Source: Capillidium heterosporum
Taxonomy: Eukaryota; Entomophthoromycota; Entomophthoromycetes; Entomophthorales; Capillidiaceae
Length of the DNA stretch: 64,000 nt
Reading direction: 5' to 3'
Assembly: GCA_016630905.1 (NCBI GenBank)
Contig: WBMQ01000003.1
Span: 992,001 to 1,056,000, forward strand
Positions 11,524-22,055 of the stretch are shown in pieces. The notes under the pieces were generated by a model. The model searched no databases. It saw nothing but the letters and a program-made list of their open reading frames with translations, and was not told the origin of the DNA. The first letter of the stretch is position 1. Each line of letters starts with the position of its first letter. The position numbers and the translations under genes were made by a program.

Positions 11524-12429
11524 TTTGGAAATTTTAATCTAACTACTTTTTATGAAGTTTCAAACTTCGACTTATATATATTTAATGATATATATTCTCC
11601 CTATAGCTCTAATTAAAATTAATTTTTACGACTGCGCATTTTAGTTTTTATGAAATTTTCGAGTGTTTAGATATATAGGTCAATGTATAGATGATAGCCG
11701 AATGTACTTTGGTAACTACTAGGGAATTTCTTATTTGAAAGAATGCCTATGATGGATGTGCCATATCCTTATCTTTCTACGCATGTCAGCGATAAATAAA
11801 AGTGATGCTAATCATGTTAGCGCGGTAAGCTTCGCTAGATCTATTGGTTGCTATCGTAAAATGCCTGGAACTAGTTAATATAAGAAGCTTTAGTCATTTC
11901 AACACACCCACCATCCATGATTGCGTTCTTCCAAGTATCCTGCTTCCCTTTTCTAATTATAGCTTTCCAAACCGTATAGCAGTCATTAGCCATATGTATT
12001 CTGTCTTATAGCTGAGAGATCCGATAACCTTCTAAGTTCACCTTACAGAATTCCAAAATAAAACATCTTTACTTGATATAGAGATAAATAAGTAAAGCAG
12101 CGATCAGTGACCTTCGTAAGTATAATGCAGCAGGTCTATAAAACTTGTAGAAGCCGCAAAATTTTAAAGAACTGCTGCAAAAGTGAGATATGAAAGATTA
12201 TAATTGAATACTATTTGCATAGTCAGAACCAATTGATCTGACAACTAGTGCATTCTGCTCAATTAATGGATAGTAAACTTGATTCAAGCAGAAGGTGCAT
12301 GGATGTAAATCCGACTTTATACGCTGTTCAGCATTAGATGAAAAAATTATAAATTCTTCTTGTAAGTTGGACGCATCGAGTTAGGAACAGGTTGGTGAGT
12401 ATGATCGTAAGGATGGAAAATGCCAGGAT
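11524..12429. other. Intergenic region with duplicated 5' flank
   Basis: No gene was seen. From about 12120 to 12330 the sequence resembles 14370-14540 (shared stretches such as CTATAAA.TTGTAGAA.CCGCAAAATT), so the 12.6 and 14.7 kb genes were duplicated together with upstream DNA. Confidence 0.5.
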
Positions 12430-12559
12430 ATATTTTTAGCAGATGTGTAAAAGCACTTATATGGTACCTAGTATATAAGACGGCACTTGGAAACAAGAAA
12501 TCGATATCAAATTACAAACTACTCAAACACCTATTTATTAATACATAAAAATCATCACT
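12430..12559 (+). promoter_or_regulatory. Conserved promoter/leader of secreted-repeat gene A
   Basis: Contains TTTTTAGCAGATGT, AAAAGCACTTATATGGTACC, the TATA-like block TATATAAGACGGCACTTGG and the leader CTACTCAAACACCTATTT, ending directly at the ATG. It is nearly identical to 14597-14726. Its core (TTTTTAG, then TATATAA.....CACTTG) recurs upstream of the three minus-strand paralogs. Confidence 0.65.
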
Positions 12560-13597
12560 ATGAACACCTTTACTATCCTCCTACCTTTACTCGTCGCCAC
12601 TATTTCGGCCCACTCCAATAATTTCAATGAGAACCAAGTTCAACAGGCTCACAACGGTGTTAGGGGTTATAATTACAACCCCTACCAAGCCAAGCACCCT
12701 AAATACCACAAGGATAGATCTAACTACGGGTATAATCGTCGCCACGGTTACGGCTACGGTCAGAGATGTGTCAAGCCTTATGAATCGGGCAAAGCTTCGG
12801 ATTCGGTAACCGATTTGGAAGTATTCCCCACTGTCTCCTTTGATGAAACCAACACCGATATTGCCAGTGCACCTACTGACTTACTAAATGAAACCGATGG
12901 TGAGATGGAAATATTCCCCACCGTATCCTTCGATGAAACCGATAGTGAAATGGAAGTATTCCCAACTGTTTCCTTTGATAATTCCAGCACCAATGTAGTT
13001 AATGTTCCTACCGACTCATTTGACGAATCTGATGGTGAGATGGAAGTATTCCCTACCGTTTCCTTCGACGAATCTATCACTGATATCACTAATGTTCCCA
13101 CTGATTTACTAAATGAAACCGATGGTGAGATGGAAGTATTCCCCACCGTCTCTTTCGAAAACTTCAATACTAATGTTTCCAATTCTCCTACTGCTTCATT
13201 TGAGGAATCCGATGGTGAGATGGAAGTATTTCCTACTGTCTCCTTCGATGAGTCCGAAGGTGAAATGGAAGTATTCCCAACTGTTTCCTTTGACAATTCC
13301 AACACCAATGTAGCTAATGCTCCTACCTCTTCATCTGATGAACTTGGTGGTGAGATGGAAGTGTTCCCCACTGTTTCCTTTGACGAGACTGACGGTGAAA
13401 TGGAAATATTCCCTACTGTTTCATTTGATGAATCCAACACCAACATCGGTACTGCCCCTACCCTCATCATAGATCCAGTCGAGTCGCTCACTTCCGATAT
13501 TACTGATGAAGAGGAGTCTGAAGAGACCGGTAATACTGATGGCGAAGAAGTTCAGTATATCCCAAGCAACCCCTATCGACCCTACAGACGCTATTAA
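12560..13597 (+). CDS. Secreted tandem-repeat protein A (EVFPTVSF repeats)
   Basis: A 345-residue intronless protein. Residues 1-18 (MNTFTILLPLLVATISAH) are a signal peptide. A Tyr/Gly/Asn-rich segment follows, with NPYQAKHPKYH and GYGYG. From residue ~90 the protein is an acidic array with nine copies of a (G/S)EME-(V/I)FPTVSF-(D/E) core, alternating with APT/VPT/SPT spacers carrying further Ser, Thr and Asp. It ends in SNPYRPYRRY. There is no GPI tail, so it is probably released or wall-associated. Neighbours and flanks show it is a tandem duplicate of 14727-15812 and a relative of three minus-strand genes at 23-29.5 kb. Function is unknown; an adhesive, matrix or surface-masking role is inference. 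Confidence 0.85.
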   Translation: MNTFTILLPLLVATISAHSNNFNENQVQQAHNGVRGYNYNPYQAKHPKYHKDRSNYGYNRRHGYGYGQRCVKPYESGKASDSVTDLEVFPTVSFDETNTDIASAPTDLLNETDGEMEIFPTVSFDETDSEMEVFPTVSFDNSSTNVVNVPTDSFDESDGEMEVFPTVSFDESITDITNVPTDLLNETDGEMEVFPTVSFENFNTNVSNSPTASFEESDGEMEVFPTVSFDESEGEMEVFPTVSFDNSNTNVANAPTSSSDELGGEMEVFPTVSFDETDGEMEIFPTVSFDESNTNIGTAPTLIIDPVESLTSDITDEEESEETGNTDGEEVQYIPSNPYRPYRRY

Positions 13598-14596
13598 GTT
13601 GGCAGACCAGTTTGAACTTTAATTAAAATATTAAGTTTATATATATCTCACTAATTTTTTTAATGATTACAATATTGTTGCATTTCTTTATAAAATTTTA
13701 AAGTGCACTACAGTCATATACATTAAAGAGTTTTGAAACTAAAACCTTATGTATATCTACTACTAAAGCAGGAATTAAAACACTAATTCATTACTTTATA
13801 CTATTATATTCCGAATTATCTGCCTAAAATCCCTTGATAAATTTTATAAAGCACATCATCTTTCCCGTAACAACCTAATTTCATATCCAAAATCAAAAAT
13901 TTTGAACTTTTACATTGGTATATGACTTTTCTATATACAAATAGCACTCTCAGAAAGATGCATATTCAAACTTATAGTTTTATGAAGCGATAATAGTTTA
14001 AGCCAGTCGATATATCATACAGTAATTACGTACTTTAGGATTTAATAAGCTTAGTATAAAAAGGTCGTTGTTGGTATCAGCCTTATTAATTACAAGTTTA
14101 TACCATTGTAAATACAGTTTATATTGGAAGGAGTATAAGATTGTTAATATACATGGTGTTTATGTAAGTTTTTAATTTATGTGCCTTGCTTCACTTTTCC
14201 AACAATATATTTACCAATCGTAAAACAGGTATAATACACGTGAACACTACTTTTCATAATATGGTGATGCGATAGTGGTTTGAGTCATTTATGCATAATA
14301 TAACAAATCTATAATGTCTTTATAGGATGAAATATTAGTATGCAAAGCAATGATTGATTAATATCATGTTAAAATGCAGAAGCTCTATAAATTTGTAGAA
14401 TCCGCAAAATTATATATTGATAGCTGCAAAGACTATACAGCAGAATCTATAATTGATTAAAATTTGCATTAGCAGGAACAATTAAATTGGTGTGTAACTG
14501 CATCTTGTCCAACTAATTGATGATGAACATTCAAGCGATATTTGCCTTGAAGAAAATCCAACATAAGCGAGATCGTGAAAATGGAAAATGTTAAGT
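13598..14596. other. Intergenic between the two + strand repeat genes
   Basis: AT-rich and without a coding frame. The last ~230 bp (from about 14370) is a diverged copy of the flank upstream of gene A. Confidence 0.5.
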
Positions 14597-14726
14597 GTAT
14601 TTTTAGCAGATGTATAAAAGCACTTATATGGTACCTAGTATATAAGACGGCACTTGGAAACAAGAAATAGATATCAAATTATAAACTACTCAAACACCTA
14701 TTTATTAATACATAAAAACCATCATT
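14597..14726 (+). promoter_or_regulatory. Conserved promoter/leader of secreted-repeat gene B
   Basis: Nearly identical to 12430-12559, including TATATAAGACGGCACTTGG and the leader reaching the ATG. Confidence 0.65.
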
Positions 14727-15812
14727 ATGAACACCTTTACTATCCTCCTACCTTTACTTGTCGCCACTATCTCGGCCCACTCCAATAATTTCAACGAAAA
14801 CAGAATTCAAAAGGATCACAATGGTGTTAGGGGTTACAATTACAACCCCTACCAGGCCAAGCACCCTAAATATCACAAGGATAGATTTAACTACGGGTAT
14901 AATCGTCGCCACGGTCACAGATACGCTGAAGGGTGTGCCAAGCCTCATGAATCTAGCAAAGCTTCCGATTCAATCACCGACTTGGAAGTTTTCCCCACTG
15001 TCTCCTTCGAAACTAATGATAGCTTGGAAGTTTTCCCTACCGTCTCCTTTGATGAATCTGACAGCATTTTGGGAGCAACTCCTACTCCTTCACCTATCTC
15101 CGACATCAGCTCCAAAGCATTACCTACCGCGTCATTCGATGTAACTGACGGTGAGATGGAAGTATTCCCTACCGTTTCTTTTGACGAATCCAATACTAGT
15201 TTTGATAATATTCCTACTGCTTCATTTGAGGAATCCGATAGTGAAATGGAGGTATTCCCAACTGTTTCCTTTGATAATTCCAACACCAATGTAGTTAATG
15301 TTCCTACCGACTCATTTGATGAATCTGATGGTGAGATGGAAGTATTCCCTACCGTTTCCTTCGACGAATCTATCACTGATATCACTAATGTTCCCACTGA
15401 TTTAGTAAATGAAACCGATGGTGAGATGGAAGTATTCCCCACCGTCTCTTTCGAAAACTTCAATACTAATGTTGCCAATTCTCCTACTGCTTCATTTGAG
15501 GAATCCGATGGTGAGATGGAAGTATTTCCTACTGTCTCCTTCGATGAGTCTGAAGGTGAAATGGAAATTTTCCCTACCATTTCGTTTGATAAGTCGAACA
15601 CTAGCTCGGTTAATTCTCCTACCAACTCATTCGATGAATCTGATGGTGAGATGGAAGTATTCCCTACAGTTTCCTTTGATGAATCCAGCACCGACATTGA
15701 TATCGCTCCCACTACCATTGAAGATCCCTTAGAATCTCTCTCTTCTAATACTACTGATGAAGAATCTGAGTATATCCCAAGCAATCCCTATCGACCTTAC
15801 AGACGCTACTAG
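14727..15812 (+). CDS. Secreted tandem-repeat protein B (EVFPTVSF repeats)
   Basis: A 361-residue intronless paralog of the 12560 gene. It has the same signal peptide, the same Tyr/Gly/Asn-rich N-terminal block (NPYQAKHPKYH), nine EVFPTVSF-type cores (one reads EIFPTISF) and the same C-terminal SNPYRPYRRY. The repeat array is arranged differently from gene A: the first ~130 residues of the array are distinct, while the middle is almost identical at DNA level to gene A, suggesting gene conversion or unequal exchange. The predicted product is secreted and highly acidic. Function is unknown. Confidence 0.85.
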   Translation: MNTFTILLPLLVATISAHSNNFNENRIQKDHNGVRGYNYNPYQAKHPKYHKDRFNYGYNRRHGHRYAEGCAKPHESSKASDSITDLEVFPTVSFETNDSLEVFPTVSFDESDSILGATPTPSPISDISSKALPTASFDVTDGEMEVFPTVSFDESNTSFDNIPTASFEESDSEMEVFPTVSFDNSNTNVVNVPTDSFDESDGEMEVFPTVSFDESITDITNVPTDLVNETDGEMEVFPTVSFENFNTNVANSPTASFEESDGEMEVFPTVSFDESEGEMEIFPTISFDKSNTSSVNSPTNSFDESDGEMEVFPTVSFDESSTDIDIAPTTIEDPLESLSSNTTDEESEYIPSNPYRPYRRY

Positions 15813-16114
15813 GCTATCTACCTAATTTGAACTTTAGCTTATTAAAATAATTATTCTATCTATCTTTTTATACATAAAATGAGCAATAAACTACTCTACA
15901 TTTACACACTATTCAAAATTTATACTGTATTATATGCATACATATACTGATTTAGATTTTGAATTGAAATTTGATAGAAATTTGAAGCTAATTTCAAATA
16001 AAGTATAACATGTAAGAGTGAAATGGAATATAATAGGTTTAGTACAAAACCAACGTTTACTATCAGAAAGTCAATCTTATCATACTTGAAAAAATTATTT
16101 CAACCAACGGTACC
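15813..16114. other. Convergent intergenic, 3' ends of repeat gene B and ILV1
   Basis: AT-rich 3' flanks of two converging genes. Nothing else was seen. Confidence 0.5.
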
Positions 16115-18203
16115 TTACTGATTGAGGTAAAGTTGGTAGATCTGGCTGGAATTCTCTTGGACGTAGGGATAGTTCAAAGATTCAAGTGCCGAGTTCCAAG
16201 CTTCCAGCTCCGCATCGGCAATTTGGATACCAACCAAAACTTTACCAGTATCTAAATTTAAGGGCTAAATACTCTACAATAGAAAAGATAGTTTACCTCC
16301 ACCATAATTTCTATAGTGGAATAACGATACGTTCCAGTTGAACTTGAGTTTACTTAGGAATTGACCTAAAGCTCCAGGTCTCTCGGGGAATTCTAAACAA
16401 AGGCATTAATATCAAGGTACATAGGATGAAATTACCAAATCTGTACAAAACTTCATCTTTTACCTAAATATAAAGGCATTAGAAACTAAATACATTCTTA
16501 ACAGTTACGTTTGATCTGCCGCCAACCATATACTTGGCATGGGATTTGGCCAGCTCATCATCACTCAAATCCAAAATATTCTCGAAACCGACCAACTTCA
16601 ACTTTTTAAATAATTCATCGATCTCCTGCTGCCTGAGTTTGGGGTCGAGTAAGGTAAACGACATCAGAATATTGCCAGAGTTGGTGTTGTTGTACCGATA
16701 GCTAAACCCAGTAACTGCCCTAGGGTAGACAATTTCGTACAGCTTCAAAAAGCTTTTGTAGTTAAATTAGTATAAAAAGAAAAGCAAGTATAAATTTACC
16801 TCCCAGGGGTATCAGGTACGGTAACCGAAACCAAAACCTCTCTATTGTTACCCAAGTTAGCCCGATCAGCAATGAACCGTAATCTATCAAAATCCAAGTT
16901 GGCACCCGATAGAACAGCGATCAATTTAGGTTCTTCGACCTTGGCACTGATCAAGTTGTCAAAGAATTGGTTACTGAGTACTAAACCAGACTTTAGGTAG
17001 TGCTTGAAGGGTAAATTCGGGTTCTTGGAGTCGGAGTAGCCTAGTAGAGGTGTTTCATCTTCTAACAGTTGCAGGTCGAAGGGTTTGTTGTCAAACTTGC
17101 CCAGCCATTTGTTTAACCCGGCTAAAGCTAGAGCACCAGCCGGTTCTACGACACTCCGCGTTTCTACAAGACATTATAAATAATAAGGAATATATAGTAT
17201 TTACCTTCAAATATATCTTTAATAGCAGCGCATATGTCGTCGGTATTTACCAAGATGATACCATCTAGCAGCTCCAAGCACAGCCTACAAGTTTCATCAC
17301 CAACCTTACCTACGGCCGCCCCATCGGCGAAGAGACCTACCTGGTACGGTACCTTTTCCGGCTTACCTTTCAACATGGCGTAGGACATGGCATTGGCATC
17401 GAAAGTTTCGACGCCAATGACTTTGACGTCACTATCAAGAGCTTTCAAATAGCTCAAAATACCACTCACCAAACCACCACCACCAATGGCTACGAAAACA
17501 TAGCTAATCTTATTCTTGTTGTTGCCCATTTGCTTCATAATTTCCAAGCCTACTGTTGCTTGACCAGCTATTACATAGGGGTCGTCGTAAGGTGGGATGT
17601 TTATAGGGCCTTGCGAGGCAATGGATTCGCACTTTTGCTTAGCAGTATCAAAGTCGGAACCATACAAGATGACTTTGGCGCCTAATTTTTCGACATTGGA
17701 CCATTTTATCTTTGGTGTACCCTTGGGCATAACTATAGTTGCCTCTATACCCAACTCCTTGGCTGCTAACGCTATTTTCGTATAGATAAAGCATGTTAGT
17801 AATATATTCGTACATAAAAAGCTGCTGTTGCTTACCTACTCCTTGTGCATGATTACCTAGCATGAAGATAGAAATAGAAAATGCATAAATAAATAATATG
17901 AAAATGTAGTTTACCAGCCGAGCATGCAACTACTCCTTTACTCAGTTGCTCTTTAGTCAGACTTCGCATCTTGTTGTAGGCCCCCCGTAACTTGAAGCTG
18001 AAGACTTTGGGCTGCAGGTCCTCTCTTTTGAGGTAGATTTTGTTGGGAGCGTAACGCAAGCTTAAGTTGGTACCCAGCTGTAACGGAGTCTCAATACATA
18101 CGTCGTATACTGGTGCTATCAATGTCTCTTTCAAGTAGTCGAACTTCTTGATTGGGTTTTGGCCTTGAGCTAATTCTTGGTCGTTCTCGTTATCTTTCAA
18201 CAT
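16115..18203 (-). CDS. ILV1: Threonine deaminase (threonine ammonia-lyase), PLP-dependent
   Basis: Eight exons: 18203-17915, 17856-17836 (21 nt), 17771-17205, 17163-16800, 16752-16494, 16463-16436 (28 nt), 16392-16297 and 16251-16115. They join in frame to 586 aa. The enzyme converts threonine to 2-oxobutanoate, the first committed step to isoleucine. Landmarks are the PLP lysine in [10 protein letters not shown] (Lys71), the SAGNHAQGVA motif split by the 21-nt microexon, the phosphate-binding GGGGLVSG, then two ACT-like regulatory repeats beginning at PGSFLK and EFPERPGAL, the region that binds isoleucine or valine in the family. There is no obvious mitochondrial presequence: the N-terminus is acidic and an in-frame stop lies just upstream, unlike typical fungal ILV1. 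A missed upstream exon is possible. Confidence 0.95.
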
Positions 18204-20157
18204 CTTTTTGATAGAGAGATTCTTTTTCGATTAGGCTGGGAGGCTTTTGTTCAAGGTTTTTTTGAAGGAAAGCATATTCTCAGATATGCACATAAGTGTT
18301 TTATCTCTTATCGGACGCTAGTTTCGAACATAAATGGAAAGGATTGGCGTCACACTTTTTTAGGATTTTGATCATTATCTTTGGCTAGATTAGATTGAAA
18401 GTCTATTTGAGTCATTCTTATTCAAAGTTACAATCTGCCAAAACTCGGATTTGTATATCGAAATCTTATATACTTTCAAAGTACATTATTTTTACAAGGC
18501 ATATAAAAGAGGTTATTATTTAATATAAAACAACACAAGCTCTTCATAATAGAATACTTTGAATTTTTACTAGTTTTAAATGTAGATAGTAAACTAAAAA
18601 ATATTTTATTATTCTAACTATAGCTATAAAGTTTAGAAAAATGCTGTTAAATATAGCTAGTAATAGTATTATAATTTATATATATGATATAGTGGATTGA
18701 AAAAATAAAAATAATGTCTATTACTGCATTGATAATAGTAGTTATCTAATAGAGATATATTTTAAGAGTAGTAAAAAATATTAAAAGATAGTAAGATGCT
18801 AAAAAGTAAAAAGTTTAGACTGTATTATAAGGTCCAGAAAAGCGTTGTTAAATATAACTAATGATAGCATTATAATAGAGGTATAATATATGGCAACTTA
18901 GCTCTTTAGCCAAGACATATATCGAACATCGGATTAGTTTTCATTTTCTCATAGGTAGTCTACAATTATGCTGCTAAATAATGTGTATCGGATTACGTAT
19001 TCCATCTTTCACTTATCCTTTTCTCACACTTTAAATTGCTATTCACCCAGCTCCCATTACCCTTAAATTGCCACTAGTCCACTCAATTTTACCTGGGATT
19101 GATTTTCTATTCTAGATATAGTTTTCGTTCACCTTGGATTTCGGACTCTCCAATTGCCACCTTGCAGATTAATTGGAACCTAGCTTTAATGGTAGATTAC
19201 TGCAACTAGGACACATATCCTACCTTTTCATTGAAAAAGAATCCACTTGCATGTCACCAAGTTATCATTTTCTCCTGAGTTACGATATATATTGAAACTC
19301 TTAAATAGAAAAACAAGACTGATTGTTTTTCAAGTTTTTCTTTTGGGTTTCTTTGGGTTGTAAATTTAAATTGGACCAGCTTAATAAAACGTTTTAAAAG
19401 GATTCCTAGCCGATAGTTTTGCAGGGATGGGGAGTTTTGGATATCCTTATTGATTGTAAAGTAACCACTGCGTCTATATTAACCAGCTCACAGCACGATA
19501 AACATGTCACGCCCCATGCCAAAGGACTCACCAAGTTCGGCCAAACCCACTCGACTGGAAGTCCAAACCAGTGACCAGACATTTAGCGAGATTGACCAGC
19601 CAACATAAGCCATAATTAACAATAACTAAAGAGCAATATAAGGTATATTTCAAAAAATTGGCTTTTAAATTGGATTGAAATTCTATCAATTTGAAACCTT
19701 TGATTTGAACTGATTATATATTTGCATCAAGTTTCTTAGAATAAAGTCTGATTTGGAAAGCTAGTTTTTCATAAAATTGCACATTACCAACACCAAGTTA
19801 TAATAGAAAACCTCCAACTGATTGCAAAAAATTGAGCCATAATTGGTTAGTTCTCTTTATTGACCAAGCTAGTCTTGCTCAAAAGTGCCTAGATCTCAAT
19901 TACAAAACCAGAAGGCTAAATTTGTATTTATGGATCAACCCCATCTGCTTAGAACAGATCGAGCCAATCGATTTGCAAGTGCTTCGATAAAGCGTCCACA
20001 ATCTAACCAATCAAACGTCTATGCCTACAAACTGTTGCTCAAACCATAATACGCATGGACAATTTCCACAACCTATTCTGCTCAAAACCAAAGAATTAAA
20101 GCGGTACATCCACCAAAAAATTGAACAGCTGTTTCCACTTTTCAACAAACCAACCGA
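18204..20157. other. Divergent intergenic region with AT-rich repeats
   Basis: Contains two related AT-rich blocks (about 18565-18690 and 18785-18900) and, at 19504-19608, a 34-codon ORF (MSRPMPKDSPSS...) with coding-like composition that may be an upstream ORF in the 5' leader of the 20158 gene. Another 14-codon uORF lies near 20054. No larger gene was supported. Confidence 0.4.
18565..18900. repeat. Pair of AT-rich direct repeats
   Basis: Blocks at about 18565-18690 and 18785-18900 share a segment like AAAGTTTAGA followed by AAA.GC.GTTAAATATA.CTA.TAATAG.ATTATAAT. They are about 70-75% alike by eye. No ORF or terminal structure was found. They may be decayed non-autonomous elements. Confidence 0.4.
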
Positions 20158-21230
20158 ATGAAAGTTGAGACTGCGGCACTCAAGGAAGTAGTAACCAAGT
20201 TGTACGACACCGTCAACAGTATACCCAAGTACTGCTTGGAGATCGATACCAAATCCGAAGAATTCCTACCCATCTACTTGGAACTGTCCAAATTTTTCAA
20301 AGTTAAACCTTCGAACCCAATTACCTACTTCCCCCATGCCAGCCAACTGCCTGCTCAAAGCTCCAGTACCGAGGTGCTGCACTATACCCTCCAAGATTAT
20401 GAAAAGTAATGTTTAAAAAAGGTATTTACATTAATTTTATTTTAGCCTGTTTCGCATAGGCTCCTTCTTCAAAACTATTGAAGATGCCAAATTCTGTATA
20501 AAGTCCCTGTCCAAATTATCTGGAGCCAAGATCAAGACGCAAGATGCTACTAAAGCCGATTCTTCACGTAAAACCTCCTTCTTCTACTTCAGGTGTTCGT
20601 GCCAAGCCCCCAAATCAGAAAGTTTACCTCCTAACCCCGATGACTCTGCCTCGAATTTAGATGTCAACAAGGAAGGTACAACCAAGAAAGCTTCTAATAG
20701 AAGGGAAGGACTATGCCCATTCGTTATCAACTTGCGCCAGAAACCTTTTCAGTATATTGAAGTAACTGCTTCTGACTTGGAACATAAGCATGCCGAACCT
20801 ATTATCCCATCGGAAGTAACTATTCCCTACCTTTTGCCTTCCAACTCGGTAATAGCTCCTAACTCCATCGAAGCTAGTATGGATCACAATGTACAAGGCT
20901 TAGAGAGCTTACGACTGACTCATAAGAAACCTAAAAAGCAGCGGAAATCAAAGATGATGAATGACGATATTATTGAACCAGGTGTTTTGGAAGGAAATTC
21001 TAACGCACCACTCGTCGAAAAGGTAATAGATTAGTCGGATATAGGAAGCTAATTTTTATCGACTTTTTAATGTATAGGAGACCGATGGTACAGAAGTTAC
21101 GCAAGTTACCAAAGTCCAACCAATTCCCATGCAGGTTGAGCAGGAGCCAGTACAAGAACCTATACAGGAACCTGAGCTGAGTCAACTGGTATCAACCATT
21201 GAAGAGTTTATAAAGGCTGAAGCTAAATAG
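20158..21230 (+). CDS. Putative AFT/FAR1-type (WRKY-GCM1 fold) zinc-binding transcription factor
   Basis: Three exons, 20158-20405, 20446-21022 and 21078-21230, join to 325 aa. From residue ~84 the domain reads LFRIGSFFKTIEDAKFCI, then C-x-C at 133/135, CPF at 173-175 and H-x-H at 196/198. This C-x-C...C-P-F...H-x-H order with a preceding helix is the pattern of FAR1-like and yeast Aft1-type DNA-binding domains, where Cys2-His2 ligands hold zinc. A basic patch KKPKKQRKSK near 235 is a probable nuclear localisation signal. The C-terminus is Gln/Glu/Pro-rich with alternating VQPIP, EQEPVQEP tracts, as in activation regions. The target genes are unknown; iron regulation, by analogy with Aft, is only speculation. 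No homologous pathway gene lies nearby. Confidence 0.55.
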
Positions 21231-22055
21231 TTTACCAAATTTACCTACTTAGACGCGTTTCGATTCCAGCAACTATAAGCTTGGGTACCTGGTAGGATTG
21301 GAGAGGGCGTTGTAAATTTTTAAATGGGAATTAAATGCAACTTTAACTATATGGATCTGGCCTTTAGTTGATATATAGAATTTAACTTTATGTCAGTCAC
21401 CTTTAGAAGATAGTTGAATTAATGTATTACTTTGGATTAGAATGGTATTTTAATATAGGCTTAAAGACAGTTTATGCCCATTTTTCTAAGGTTTACACGA
21501 ATATGAGTATAAGGTAGAAAGGAGCTTGGTAGTCATTTTAAAATCGATTGGATCATCTTATACCTCCACCTGTATACCACCGGATTATAAAGTGCACTGG
21601 ACTAGTTTTCTAACAATGAGCTGTAAGTAAAAAACCTAAAAGTTTAAAACTTGGATTATGGCATGCCTATTATAGCCTATAAATTGAAGGGCAAGATTCC
21701 GGCTTTTAGCTTTATAGGAAGGTATTCTTGACTTTGAGCTGTCGACAACCAAATTCTTCGTGGTCTAGTCTAGGGTTTATTAATCCTACACCGATAGTAT
21801 TTTGGCGTCCATTTTCATAAGTTCAAATAAGGATTCCTATCTAAAGATACAAATACCTTCGATATACCTTCAGTTTAAATGAAGGGCTGAAGCATCGGTT
21901 CCAGTATATATTTAGTATTTAGATGTATAGAAACAAACCTAAAATTTAATATTAGTACAAATTTAAGCTTACTTTATAGCACTAAAACCCATCTATTTAT
22001 CTAAAAATAAGTCAATTTATTATATACAATATCTAAATCATTCATATCTAAAGCT
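21231..22055. other. Convergent intergenic region
   Basis: AT-rich, between the 3' ends of the putative transcription factor and the cysteine-rich protein gene. No feature was seen. Confidence 0.5.

Noticed and set aside
12778-13491. 237-codon minus-strand ORF opposite the EVFPTVSF gene A
   Set aside because: It is the antisense image of the repeat array: the regular repeat codons leave the reverse frame open. The translation is a repetitive SKETVGNTSIS pattern with no signal peptide, and the + strand protein has a proper start and promoter.
14945-15784. 279-codon minus-strand ORF opposite gene B
   Set aside because: Same explanation as for gene A: a repeat-driven antisense open frame.
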